Part shown: positions 46,565-58,689 of the stretch, piece by piece
How the letters are laid out: the number at the start of each line of letters is the position of its first letter
Position numbering within the stretch: position 1 is the stretch's first letter
DNA from: Ustilaginoidea virens
Taxonomy: Eukaryota > Ascomycota > Sordariomycetes > Hypocreales > Clavicipitaceae
Length of the DNA stretch: 64,000 bases
Assembly (NCBI RefSeq): GCF_000687475.1
Contig: NC_057320.1
Span: 1,302,001 to 1,366,000, forward strand
Direction of reading: 5' to 3'
Position numbers and translations under genes: made by a program
The notes under the pieces: generated by a model
The model's input: the letters and a program-made list of their open reading frames with translations, nothing else
Database searches by the model: none
Told to the model about the DNA's origin: nothing

Positions 46565-46818
46565 TATAAAGGACTGGCCCTAGGGCGATTGTAAATAGGC
46601 ATTAAACGTATATATTAATAAAACTAAGGAGGAAGGGAGAAGAGCCCGAATCGGGTCCCTTCTATAATCTATATATATCTGTGTGTGGCGCGGGCTAAAG
46701 CCCTAGCGTTTCCCTATCGGTCCCGCGCGTCTGCCTTATGTAATCCATCCCGGGTTAGGCACGGGCGTAGCCCGAGCCTAGCCAGCTCATGATACGGGCA
46801 TAGCCCGAGTCCGTAACA
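46565..46818 (-). repeat. 5' LTR of Gyp1b
   Basis: 254 bp, plus strand TATAAAGGACTGGCCC...GAGTCCGTAACA. Less RIP-altered than the 3' copy. I could not identify a primer-binding site on its inner side. Confidence 0.92.
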
Positions 46819-46823
46819 CTAAT

Positions 46824-48580
46824 GCCCTAATACACTCTCGCGATAAGAGCAAAAGGCAGATAGTATAGCACTAAAGTTTAGCTAAATCCTTTAATTACTA
46901 TCTATCTCTACTATAAAGGCAGACCTAATAGAGGCCTAGCTAGACCTAATAGGAGATCGGCCGACTATAGACCTAAGTATAATAGAGGATATACTAATAG
47001 CGGCCTTATCGACTAAAGTCTCCCTACTTAATAGCTCTTAAATCTTTACTAATATATACCTATAAGCGCTTTAAGATTAGGCTATAGCTAAAGATAAACT
47101 ATATTGGGTCCGGTAGAAGGCTACAGCAAATAGAGAATAATAATTCCCTATAGAGGTAAAGACTAAAAAGTAGATCGTAGATTATACCCTAAATGCCTAT
47201 AGAGCGCTATTTTACTAGGGCTAGATTTAGCTCCTTTTATTTAAGCCGCTAATAACTATAATAATCCAATAATACTATAACTCCCCTACTATAGGGCACC
47301 TAGGGAAGAATATAACCTTCTAATTATTATAATAAGACTACTACTTTAATAGTATATCGTCTAAAGTAGCTTGGTTTATTCGGAATTACTAATACCGCGG
47401 GGCATATAAAAGCCGTTAGTTGCGATAGAGCCTACTCTAGCCCTTACCTATCCTAGATTATTTTTAGTCCTAAATCTCTATTAATTTTATAACTAACCTT
47501 TTAGCCTATAATGCCGCCGACCTATATTACCTAATAGTTATTACCGACCGCTTATTTAAATATATTTAGTTTAAGGCAATACACTTAATATAGGTAGAAG
47601 ATTATATAGAATAATTTTTAGACTACTAGTAGCGGTATTATAGGTTCCCCGCCTAGATTATTAGCGATAGAGGCTTAGACTAAGTAGGGCAATTTTAGAC
47701 TATAATATATAAGGCTATTAGGACTGAATAACTCCTCTCGACTGCCTACTACCTATAGACTAATAGTAGTATAGAGCGTATAAACTAAAAGGTTTAGGCT
47801 ATCTTATACATTAAGGTAGCATTCGATTAGTATGATTAGCCTTAATATCTCGCGATTTACTAATATACTTTAAATAGTCGTACTTCTTCTATTATTAGAT
47901 ATAGCCCGAACCGTCTCTTAAATAGCTTTAACTCTCCTATTATAATACCTCCCCCTAATATTATGCTGAGTTTAACGACCCCTAAGAGGCGGGTAGTATG
48001 CTTCCTAGTTATAATATAAAAAGGGGGCAAACTCGCCTAGGCCGCTATCGCCTTTACTTAATAGCAGCAATAGGATATAATAAACTATTCCCAATGCCTA
48101 GTAGAGTATTACTAAATCGGGGATAAAGTTTAGCTAAGCCTATAGAATATTAAGATTAATCGGCCTTATAAGAAGCTCGATTGGGTATCTATAAAGTATA
48201 CTATTATAGCCGTCCTATCCCTATTTAATATCTGATTTGATATCCCTAATGGTATCTACCTGGTTTTTTATATTAATCTTATCGAATATACTACTACTAA
48301 CCCGCTACTAAGCTAAATACTCATAGATATTAGGCCTAGTCCCCTATTAGTCCTATTAAAGGACTCTAATACCCTATACAAAGAGTTTAAAGTCGAAGAG
48401 ATATTAGCCGCAAAGAACGCTTAAGGTTAGGGCGAAAACCGTAATATACTAATAAAATAGAAAGGATATAATAGGCTAACTTAAGAGCCCCTTAAGAACT
48501 TTAAGGATATTATGGCGCAGGAGGCATTTAAGGCTAAATAAGGGGATATTCAGATATATAATAGGCCCGGTCGAACCCTA
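46824..48580 (+). pseudogene. Gyp1 pol: integrase and chromodomain
   Basis: Zinc-finger text NSPTIGHLGKN (~47280-47310); integrase core with VITDRLFKYI (~47540), SDRGLD (~47665) and LSTAYYLQTNSSIERIN (~47735-47780), the gypsy D-D-E arrangement. The chromodomain is at about 48390-48530 (EEILAAKNAQG, EPLKNFKDI), which in chromoviruses directs integration to heterochromatin. Q-type stops; inactive. Confidence 0.87.
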
Positions 48581-48631
48581 TAGCAACCCCAATATAGAAA
48601 TAGATAAAATTTTTCCTAGAGCAGGGGGGTA

Positions 48632-48885
48632 TATCATAGACTTGAGCTATACCCGTATTATAGATTGACTAGGGCTTAGGCTATGCTTATGCCTAGTTCG
48701 GTATAGGTGATATAAAGCAGATGCGCGGGCCTGTAGGGCAACGTTAGGGCTCTAGCCCACGCCACAGACAGATATATATAGACTGTAGAAGGGATCCAAT
48801 TTAGGCTTTTCTCCCTTCCTGCTTAGTTTTATCAATATATACGTTTAATGCCTATTCGCAGTCGCCCTAGGGCTAGTCCTTTACA
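48632..48885 (+). repeat. 3' LTR of Gyp1
   Basis: 254 bp, TATCATAGACTTGAGC...GTCCTTTACA, after a polypurine tract AGCAGGGGGGTA. Its start is RIP-altered from TGTTACGGACTCGGGC. Followed by CTTAT, which in intact Cop2 (near 26848) is uninterrupted (TTTTGCTTATAAATA). Confidence 0.92.
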
Positions 48886-51800
48886 CTTATAAATATAAGG
48901 GGAAGAGGTTAAAAAATCTATGTCCTTAAGAGCTAGCCAGGCTGTAATAACGTCGTTGATTTCCTTGCCACTATTATAGTGGAATTTAATAGCTGATTTG
49001 CCGTAGTAATTCCTAAGACCTTGGAAGAACCCCTGTAATACTGGAAATACCGTGGGTCCTTCTTTATTAGGTAGTAAATGCACCCAACGGAAGCGTGATT
49101 TCCTGTCTACTAAAATAAGGCAAATGGGGCGTTTATTGTATAGTAGAGGATTAATTTAGAAGATATCGCCCTCTATGATATCCAAACAATGCATAGGGTC
49201 TGGTATAGCCCCTAATGTAAAACACTGTACTGACTTTGCCCTTTTACAGGCAATGCAGTTGAAATTAGAATCCTTTACCTTACTAAGGTCAGGTAACCCT
49301 ATGGTTAATGCACAGGTTTTCTTTAGAAGTTGGATTCCGATATGCCTAAGCCGGATATGCCAAAGTCCGGCTAGTAATAGCAGCTTTTAATACTTAGTAT
49401 TAGCTGTTAGGGCTGGGTCGAGGGTGACTGGGGCCCTCTGTGGTAGTTAGGCTGTATTGGGAATAGCAGCCTCTGTTGATACCACTGAAAAACCAGGACT
49501 AACTGGTGGGTCAGCTAGTAGGATTTCTTACGAATTAGCTGGTGGATTAGCTTGTGAATTAGCTAGTGAAAGATCCGAGTCAGCTGGTAGGGTAGGTAAA
49601 TCCTCTGGCAGGGGATATTCCTTATATTCTTCTAGGTTAGCTAGGGCGGGTATTTCGACCGAGATATTATATGAAGCCGGGTAATTTTGGCTAGTATAGT
49701 ATAAAAACGGCGAATCTACCCCTTTTTATTATAAAAAGAAGCTATACTTCTTAAAATTAAGAAGCCTAATACACTTATTATTGCTATTAACTAGGCTTTA
49801 GCCCTGAATACTGCTACGATTTAGATAGTATTTAATGCCGCTAAAGATGTTAATATTAAAAGCTGGTATGAAGAGGGCGTTAGTAAGCTCTAAGGTGCCC
49901 TACTGAGGTGGGTTGGTGCCCTATAGTACGGTAAAACACGCTATGCCCTACCCACTAGGCTTGATTGGGCCACCACATGTGCTGATAACTAGTCTATTTC
50001 CGGTATAGTGTTAAAAGTAGGTAAAATGCTTTTTATCGTTAATAATATGTACCGTAGAACCAATATCGTAGAGTAAAGAATCTATTAGCGTTTTCCTACC
50101 GGATTATGCACTATAGCTGGTAGCTAGAAATTGTATATATTTACAGTCCTAGAAGGAAGAATAGGCTATCTTACTAGGTATAAGACTTAGAGTTTTATAA
50201 TTCCCTAATATAAAGGAATTAATAGTCTTTTCCTTTTCGTCGGTCTTTTATAGGGTATCTGCTTTATTAGCTGAATTTTTCTTTTCTTTCTTCTTCTTAT
50301 TTTCTAGCTTATCCTATATAGTTAAAGAAGACCTTTATTATTTAGAAGACCCCTATTTATTCTTTTTATTAATATTGGTGGTAGTATTTTTACTACCCTT
50401 GCTAGTATTATTACTAGCTGGCTTACTACTATTATTAGTAGCGGCACTTTTGACCTTTGCGAAGTGGGTAGTAGCCCTTGCTACTAATAATCCTTTAATG
50501 CATTATTCTTCCAGTAAATCAACTATATAAAATTGCAGGTTAATATTCAATATATTTCCCTAAGTATAGGCGATTCTCATTATTATGCGGTGCCGTTCTG
50601 CCTACTGAAAAAAGACCCCTTCTATAGCATATAAATACTGGCTAATTTGGTCGAAAGGTTGTATATAGGAGCCTAAAATTTACAGCCTAGATAGGTAGCT
50701 ATTAAAGGAGGCGTTGAAAGATTCTAAGGTACCCTTATAGCCTATAAAATTTAGTTAATGGAAGGCAGGGTATAAGTGGGTCCGCTATACGTCTAATATG
50801 AGAATACTATTTGGTAAGTAATATAAAAGCTAACTCTAGGTCAGTACACTAGTTAATAGCAGCAGCTAGTCCTTCTATATAACTATTCTTAATAAGTAAT
50901 AGTAAAAGTGCTTACTCTAAATCGTTGAAATTGCTAGTAATAGAAGGTTCTTCGATAAATTTAGTGATATTAAGTGCCCTAAGTTGAATTATAAGGGCCT
51001 ATTTCTATTAGTCAAAGTTAGATGCTCCCCTTAGCTTTTAGAATTCTTAGAATCCATTAGCTATTTTAGCTAGTTCATTAATAGCTATAGCGCTGACTTG
51101 GCTGCTAATGCTAGTTGGAACCGGCAAGGGCTACTACTAGGCTTTAGATAAAGGGGTATTTCCCTTACCTATAGGAGTTTAGAAGGAATCTACATCTATT
51201 ATATCCTATAATAGTAGGCTAGTAATAGGCTTAATTAGTCTGTCTAATAAGGTGCCCACCTTATCAGCCAAAAAATCGATTTTAGAGTTCATTCGATTAA
51301 ATTTATAACTAAATTCTTTTCTTATTTCCTATTGGTCTTCCCTAAGCTGGGCAATTTCCTGGTTATTATTAGATTCTTCTACCTCTGCCGTATTAGGGAC
51401 TTAGTAGCCTGGGTTATTATGGCCTGGGTTATTATGGCCTGGGTTATTAGTAGGAACGTTCTATCTGGCTATTATAGGAAAAGAAAAGGTGCCGGAATAT
51501 CTTAAAAATGCGAAGAAAATCAAGACTGAAAATCTAGATAAAACTAGAAGAAAGCTGCGTTAAAGAATAATCTTAGAAAATCCTGTTGCAAAAGATGTAT
51601 TACAGCTTAGTGTGGTAGCTGGGTTCTTAAATCTGGGATGATTAGTCCCTTATTAGTAGATTTCTGGAAGGTTAGCTGCCGAATGCATTAAAATCCTAAG
51701 TTAGCGTAAAAAGTCTTAAGCTGGAAGCCTTAAGACACCGGGCTCATAACCTATTGCAAAATGGTGATTCAGAATACTGTTAGAAATGTACTGGATACCG

Positions 51801-52433
51801 ATAGTGGCGTATAAGGCGTTACAGAATAAAACAAAGAGCTGGTTAAAGATTTAAAGCGCACAAGAGGTTAACTAGAGCAAAGATGTCAGGGAAATCTGAT
51901 TCTAATTGTTGGTGACTATTCTAGCTAGAAAGAGGGAATTTTGGGCATATTTCTACCATTTTGAAAAAGTGGTTGAAAATAATGAAAAATCGCAAAAATA
52001 GCGAAAAACCGACGAAAAGTCGTCCTGCCCAACCGTGCCCAGTCTATGCCCAATATCCTACCCAGTGCCTACCCAATGCCTACCCAACCAAGCCCAGTGG
52101 CTTATAGCGGTGTGCCGGATGCCCTATAACAGCCTGCCGTACGGGCCGGAATCCCTATATCGGTATGCCGTAAAGGCTCGATATAGCGGGTGACTATATG
52201 TAGAAGGCCGAAAGTGTTGATTTGCCCATTTGGTAATCCCGTAGAAATGCGCCGCCTATTGTGGGCCCTGTGGCCTACTGTGACCGGCGCTGTGGCCTAC
52301 TGTAATCGGCGTTTGTGGGGCGCTGTGCCCCACTATAGCGCCTGGTATAGCCACCGCGATATCTCAACGTAGAGACGTCGTATAGTGGCGAGACCAGTAC
52401 CAAAATACAGCTAAAAAGGCGCTGATTTCAACA
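48886..52433 (-). mobile_element. Second Cop2 copy (Cop2b), 5' part only
   Basis: The gag, protease and integrase N-side of Cop2 (48891-51751) plus its 5' LTR (51752-52433). It begins at the Gyp1 insertion point inside integrase; the RT half and 3' LTR are not in the expected place to the left of Gyp1. The minus-strand open frame 48832-49083 contains genuine integrase text (LLPNKEGPTVFPVLQGFFQG) but its last ~20 residues are read through from the Gyp1 LTR. The plus-strand frames at 49175 and 49457 are antisense. Confidence 0.87.
51752..52433 (-). repeat. 5' LTR of Cop2b
   Basis: 682 bp, TATTGCAAAATGG...GATTTCAACA, shorter than the 746-bp form because of small deletions in the GC-rich block. 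Inner-side neighbour 51738-51751 is CCGGGCTCATAACC, the unmutated complement of the tRNA-iMet-type PBS. The plus-strand frame 52190-52372 is an LTR artefact. Confidence 0.9.
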
Positions 52434-52865
52434 GATTTCTATTTAATAGATACCTCTAGTCTTATAGAGTCGGTTTATTGCTTTTATATTAGTTACTTTA
52501 ATAATTAAGGGGGCTTTTATTACTTTTTTATAGGGTTTCCTTATAGCAACTCTATTAATACTAAGGCTATTAGCTTAGGCTAGGTTTAATTTAATATCTT
52601 TAATAAGGATATTCTTAGAGAATTAGATAGGGAATCCTTTAATAATAATACTAAATGTATAGATATTTAGTATAGCTCTTATACTAAATATAAGGGGGAT
52701 CTATATAGTTTCTATAATAAAATAGGATGTAGCTTTTATAAAGGTAACGATTATATCTCCGCTATAGAGTTAGCAGGCAGCTATAGTATTAATACCTTTA
52801 GTAGTAATATTTACCGCTTTAATAATCTTAATAGGGGTTCTTTATTATAGGTTTTTAGCTATACT
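52434..52865 (-). mobile_element. LINE Lin2 fragment (ORF1), reverse orientation
   Basis: The reverse complement matches Lin2 ORF1 at 32180-32549 and extends about 50 bp further. It is bounded on the left by the Cop2b LTR and on the right by the Gyp2b LTR. Its extra sequence shows that the Lin2 ORF1 at 32549 was interrupted and not at its natural end. Confidence 0.75.
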
Positions 52866-53109
52866 TATAACGGACTAGCCCTAGGGCGGCTGCGAATAGG
52901 CGTTAGTAATATATATTAAATAGACTAAAGAGGAAGGAAAAGGATCCAAATAGGAACCTTCTATCTAATCTATTTATATCCCGATTATAATACGTATTAG
53001 AGTCCTAGTATAGTCCTATGACTCTATCTATTGCCCTTCTTAGGCTAGACGCGGGCGCAGCCCGTATCTTAGCCATATTGTAGCACAGGCATAGCCCGAG
53101 CCCGTAATA
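52866..53109 (-). repeat. 3' LTR of Gyp2b
   Basis: 244 bp, plus strand TATAACGGACTAGCCC...GAGCCCGTAATA, RIP-altered termini of a TGTTA...TA(C)A-type LTR. Resembles the reverse complement of 21968-22209. Contains GGGCGCAGCCCG and GGGCATAGCCCG hairpin words. Confidence 0.85.
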
Positions 53110-53487
53110 TACCCCCCTCTTCCTCCTCGGAGGCAGAAGAATAAACTATCTGATATCATCCCCTATGTATATCGCCCCCTAATTAAAACTTCTTATAGCC
53201 TTCGAAAATAACCTTAATTAGATATATAGGATAATAATCGGGCGTATAGATATGCCAATATATAACTGATATGAATATAGCGGGGGCTAAAGTCGGTATG
53301 CTTTGGGTAGACGTAATAGAATCTTATCGAAGCCGGTCGTAGTGCTATTAGCTAAAAGGAACTGTATCGCAGCTATCGCAAAGTAGAAAAATTTTATCGC
53401 TAGCTATTAGTTAGAAATCTGTCTGTATTAATGCTTCTTCTTTTATCTACTTCTCTTTTATATTTCTTTCTCCCTTTTTCTATCCTT

Positions 53488-55225
53488 ATGCCTATTATCA
53501 CTAAGGCTATTATTCCTAATAGTAAGTCTATAGTATTACTACTATCGTGAGAATCATCCCTACTAATAGAGTTATACTATCGAAAGTTCCTAGATTGTTC
53601 GTATCGGGTCTGTATAGTAAATCGTCTAGTACTAATAGGTATTTAAGTCCCCCCCCCGTTTGCTATTATATTAGATTTATCGCTATATCGTCTAGAGGAC
53701 TAGTAGATAGGAATACGCCTATTGCCTAGGACCCTTTTGTGACTTTATTAGGTCTATCCTAAGCGTCTACTAGAGGCTCTAGAAATACTAGGTATAGAGA
53801 AGGTTCCTAGCTAGAAATACCGTCGCAGCCGCTATAGTTTATACCTTCTTTAGGACGGTTATATATTTCCCCCCCTAGCTTTAAGCTTATTATTATTTCT
53901 AATAATAATAAGAGTCTAGTAGAGCCCTTATTGCCTGATATAGGAGCCTTATTATCGCCCTTTTATTCTCTTACCCCTTCTTATATAAGAGTCCTATTGT
54001 CGATAGGGGTAATACTAATAAAAGCTTTTTCTTTAACGGCTATTACCCCTAAGACCCTATCTAGAGTAATATTAGCTCCCTCCTTATCTACTATTATACC
54101 CTAGACCCCTTTATATACTAGGAAAATACCGCCTTTACCTATTATTAGATTATTATATTGGCGGTTATAGAAGAAGTATACTATAAAAGAGTTCCTTATC
54201 TAAGGGGATTCTAAGGGATTAAGTGCTAACGATATTAAGGAGGTAGAGTATATTTATATCGCCTATATATAGTATATTATAGATACTAGAGAATATATCG
54301 TTTATATGCGGTCCGGTCGCTTTTAGGCTTATATTCGATACCGTTAGAAATATAAAATATATATTTAGTATAAGCGTATAATATCGATAAATCCCTAACT
54401 ATAGCGGGTGATAAAGTGTATTATTTATATAGTATAAAAGAAATAAAGTATTAAGGAGGCTACCCGTCTAAAGGTAGGAGATATCCTAGGCTAAAAGGCC
54501 TATCTTTACCTTAAGTTTAATATGCTATATTGTTAATAGGATAAACTATAGGCTATAGCATAAAAGCATATTATAATAGCCCTTTCTGTATACACCCTAG
54601 CTGCTAATATAGGCGGGTCGACTTTTGCTATGCCTATAATAATTATTATTCCTTCTGCCTTAATTATTAGGTCCTAATAGGCTAGCGGTAACTCTATAGC
54701 GCCTATTATATAACTACTCGCGGAGTAATAATAAGATATATAGATTATAGCGGAAGCGATAACTAGCTTTATACATTAAATTACCCCTATTATACCCGCG
54801 CTTTATACTTTGCCTACTTCCTTTTAGTTAGTATCCTCTCTATATACTAATATAGTCTCACCTTAGGCTTTTATACTAACGACCGCGCCGCTAGCTAAAG
54901 CTAGTTTTATTACTACCGGCCTAGCGTTATAAGTATATCCCTTTAGACTTATTACACCCTATTATAGGTATGTAAGCTATACTATTCCTAGTTAGTATCC
55001 GCCTATTATACTATTAATACCGCCGCCGCCTTTTTTGCCTTATTATATAATAGTCCCCCCCCTTCCCCTATATGCCCCCCTGCTAAATCCTATAAGAGGG
55101 CAAAGGAATACTAATAAAAGTAAGGATAATAGGAAGAGTAGGAATTAATAAATATAGGAATAAGGCCAGAATTACTAAGAACGAAAAAATAAATACTAAA
55201 ACTTACTAGATTATTTTACTAAAAA
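53488..55225 (+). pseudogene. Unidentified long reading frame, antisense to its host gypsy element
   Basis: A CT-rich leader (53428-53487) precedes ATG 53488. A frame shifted relative to this ATG runs from about 53547 to 55220 (~555 codons) with only TAG/TAA stops, as expected for RIP-damaged Gln codons. Composition is protein-like: a Ser/Pro/Ile-rich first part, a charged helical stretch near 54230-54370 (NDIKEVEYIYIAYIQYIIDT, then MRSGRFQAYIRYRQK), a Pro-rich segment (~55010-55070), and a Lys/Arg/Asn/Gln-rich tail ending at an A-run (55221-55231). I recognise no domain. It lies between the Gyp2b polypurine tract and the pol end, where Gyp1 and Gyp1b have nothing. It may be an antisense accessory gene of the element, a captured host gene or a separate insertion. 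RIP itself removes TGA, so the absence of TGA is weak evidence. Confidence 0.45.
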
Positions 55226-55264
55226 AAAAAATTAGTTTTTTTTTTTTTTTTTATATTATTAGAC

Positions 55265-58200
55265 GATATTAAGGTTATAAGTCTAAAATCTAATCCTAAG
55301 GCTATATAGGTCTATTATGCATCTAAATATCCTCCTATTTAGCTTTAAATGCCTTTTATACCGCTATCTCTAAGAAGTTCTTTAGGGGTTCTTATATAGG
55401 TAAATTATATCCTTTCTATTTTATAAATATATTGCGGTTCTGCTTCTAACCTTAAGTATTTTTCGCAGCTAAAATCTTTTTTACTTTATATTCCTTATAT
55501 AGCCGATTAGAGTCTTAGGGTAGTATAAGTAAGGGACTAGGTTATATATTAGTTATCTTTTAACTTAGTAGTAGGTCGGAAGCCGCTTATTCGATTAAAT
55601 TAATATAAAAAACTAGGTAAATACCCTATAGGATATCGAGTTAGATATTAAGCGGAGATAGTATAGCTATAACTATATACTTTGCTAAGACCTAATCGAG
55701 CTTCTTATAAGGCCGGTTTATTTTAATATTGCGTAAGGTAAGCTATACCCGATCCCTAACTTAAAAATATTCTACTAGATAGCGCAAACAGTTAATTATA
55801 TCCTACTGCTGCTACTATATAAAGGCAATAGCGGCCTAGGCTACTTCCTATCCCTTATAGAGGATAGCTAAAAATAGGGCAGCCTACCCTTTCGGGGTTA
55901 TTAAACTCGGTATTATATCTAGAAGCAATATAACTATTAGAATATTAAATCTATTAAAGAGCCGATTAGGATTAAAACTAATTACTAATAATATCTAGTT
56001 ATTTAACACTAGTTAATATACCATAAGGTATTTTAGCTAGTTATATTAGTTAAAGGAGATTATAATATATAAGATAGCCTAGACCTCTTAGTTTATCTAT
56101 TCTATACTGCTATTAATCTAGAGGTAATATATAGTCGAAAGGAGTTATTTAGTCCCGACTGAATTATAAAGTATAATCCAAAATTATCCTATTTAGTTAG
56201 ACCCTTAATTACTAATAATTTCTTTAGGGAACCTATAGAAACGCTACTAGCACTATTAGAACCATTCTATATAGTCTTCTACTTTTATAGAGTATATTGC
56301 CTTAAGCTAAATATACTTCGATAGGCGATTAGTAATAATTATAAGGAATTATAGGTCGGATGCATTATATATAGGAAGATCTATTATAAAGTCGATAGAA
56401 ATCTATAACTAAAATCGGTTTAAGATAGGTAATAGCTATAGTAGGCCTTAGCGTAATTATCGGCTCTTATATGCCCCACGGTATTAGTAATTCTAGATAT
56501 ATTTTACTACCGCTAAAGATATATTATCGAAGTAGTAGTCTCGATATAATAACTAAAATATAGTATTCTTCCCTAAATAGCCTATAATAGGTAATTTATA
56601 GTATCGCTATATAACTATAGTAGTTAGGGGTTTAAAAGATAGGAGCTATATCTACCCCTAATAGAGAAGCGTATTATAGGTATTTAGGGTATAATCTGCA
56701 ATCTATTCCCTTATTAAAGCCTTAGTCGGAAAGTATTTTTCGCCTTTTACTATTACTTTTTAGTATACCTTATACATTTTATCCTTAATTATAGCTTAAT
56801 CTTAGAGTATCTAAAGGTAAAAATCGGTAAAAATACGCAAGCTATTAGGTAAGCTAAATCCTAAAGGTATAGCTATAGGAATTAGTTTAGTAGTTAAGTC
56901 TAAATAGAGTATTAAGATCGATAGTAGTTTTAAGATTTAATTAATCTTTAGTATTATACCGCTAGCTTCCTATTCTTATCGAGATAGAGCGTTTAGGTAT
57001 TAAGCTTATAACCCTAGCTTATACTAAAGATAGAAATTAAAGAGTATTAGTATTTTAGCCTATTTAGCCTACTATTTTAATATCTTATAAGATTAAATAA
57101 AATACTTTAGATTTTTATAGTCTATAAGGATAGTAAATAGAGAGGCTATTAATCGGAGTTTAGCTAACCATACCTTAAGATAAAAGATAATAGTAAAGAG
57201 CTCCTTATTATAAATTATATAGTTCTATTCGGCATCCGTTAGGCATATAGAATAGTATATAATAAGGTAGAGGACTCTATCCTCCCTAATTTAAAAGAGG
57301 TAGCTATTAAGAGCGGTACTAAAGCTATCTACTTTAAAAATTGTCTTTTTATTAAGGTCCTATTAAGCGAGAATTAGGTATAAAATAAAGTAATTCTTAA
57401 GCGCTTAGAATGCCTCCTTTTCCTTATTTAACTACTAAAAGGGAACCCCTTTCTTTATCAACTTAATTAGGGGTTTAGTAAATCAGAAAAAGTTAAGGAT
57501 AAAATCATAATAAAAATTTATAAAGCTAAAAAAGCTTTAGACCCCCTTTAGTTTTGTAAGGGCTTTCTAGTTCTAAATAGCCTTAATCTTTTTAGGGTTT
57601 AGGCGGATCTCTTTTCCTACTATTATAATATAACCTAGATACTAGACCTCTATTATAGCAAAATCATACTTCTCTAAGTCTAGGTTAAGACTAGCATCTT
57701 AAAGTTATTAGAGTATATCTTTAATGCATCCTATATAGTCCTCCCTTAATCCTAAGGTATAAATAAGGATATTATTAAGGTATATAATTGCAAAATTACT
57801 AAATATATTCCCTAAGGCCCTATTAATATATCGTTAGAATATTATAAAGGCTTTTGGTAAAGCTAAAGGGCATTATAAGCTACTTAAAGAGGCCAAATCG
57901 CGTATAAAATACAGTAAGGTATTCATCGCCTTTTATAATATAGATTTTATAGAATATTATATATATATCGACTTTAGTAAACTACTTTGCCTAGGATAAA
58001 GATCGTAAGGTCTCTTTAATTAATAAGAGGGGGTATTAATCTTAGGCTATAACCTTATTTAGGGCTTAGTAATTTATATAAAAATATTACCCTTTATTCC
58101 CCTTTTTAGCTAAAAGGATTAAAGCTACTGCTAATAAGGAGCTTGCCTAAATCTATCCTTTATCTATAAGGTTAGTTACCTATCTCTAAACCTTAAGTAG

Positions 58201-58510
58201 CTAGTCCCGCGGTATATTATATAATAGGCTTTAAGGTAGGTCTAGTATACTTTTATTTAAAGCCTTTTTAAGCCGAATATAATAGTCTAATATACCTTAA
58301 TATAAAGGAAGGCTAGAGGCCTTTTCCTTATTAAATAAGTCGTTAAATTCTTATAACTCTAAGGGTAGTACCTATAGCTTCTATAGAGATGGTATAAAGT
58401 CTTAATATAGCGGAAGTATAATGCAGAGGATATACGTTATCTCTTATAGGCTTATAGCAATAAAAAAGGTCGATTAGTCTTTAGAATATTTTACCTACTA
58501 AAGTATACTA
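55265..58510 (-). pseudogene. Gyp2b pol, inactivated
   Basis: Minus strand, parallel to Gyp1b pol at lower identity: chromodomain/C-terminal region about 55500-55330, integrase about 56900-55800, RNase H about 57500-57050, RT about 58050-57600 (spacing of conserved blocks as in Gyp1b). Near-continuous reading with Q-type stops. Ends in the protease region at the Lin1b 5' end. Confidence 0.75.
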
Positions 58511-58689
58511 TAGAAGATAAAAAAAACTTTCGCGATTTCGCCTGCACCTAGGTAGCGGTATGGAACCGCCTCTAAAATTAATTCTGATATTCCTAATCGC
58601 TTTTTCTCGTCCGTTTACCCCCCTCACCTATAGCGCATCGCGTCTAGGGAGTAGGCGCAGCAGGCGCAGATAAAGTAATAGATATCGAC

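Larger units (their letters stand above)
41178..46818 (-). mobile_element. Chromodomain gypsy retrotransposon Gyp1b, complete, nested in Gyp1
   Basis: 5641 bp with 254-bp LTRs at 41178-41431 (3') and 46565-46818 (5'). Exact target duplication CTAAT at 41173-41177 and 46819-46823. The polypurine tract complement TACCCCCC starts at 41432. Same LTR length and subfamily as the Gyp1 3' LTR (48632-48885), in the opposite orientation. Confidence 0.93.
33319..48885 (+). mobile_element. Chromodomain gypsy retrotransposon Gyp1, 3' portion, with two nested elements
   Basis: Pol and 3' LTR of a Ty3/gypsy chromovirus in three pieces: 33319-34102, 40515-41177 and 46824-48885. They are separated by Lin1 (34103-40494) and by a reverse copy of the same family (41178-46818). 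The 5' LTR and gag are missing, replaced at 33318 by the recombinant Cop2 LTR. The right end carries the duplication CTTAT (48886-48890) and lies in the integrase region of Cop2b. Confidence 0.85.
52866..58518 (-). mobile_element. Gypsy retrotransposon Gyp2b, 3' part, interrupted by Lin1b
   Basis: 3' LTR 52866-53109, polypurine complement TACCCCCC from 53110, an extra segment 53118-55260, then pol on the minus strand 55265-58518 up to the Lin1b insertion in the protease region. The 5' part would lie beyond Lin1b, outside the window. The left flank of the LTR is ATACT; the right duplication is not visible. Confidence 0.8.

Noticed and set aside
48832..49083. 83-codon minus-strand frame taken as a complete gene
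   Set aside because: It is a piece of Cop2b integrase that reads through into the Gyp1 LTR; not a gene of its own.
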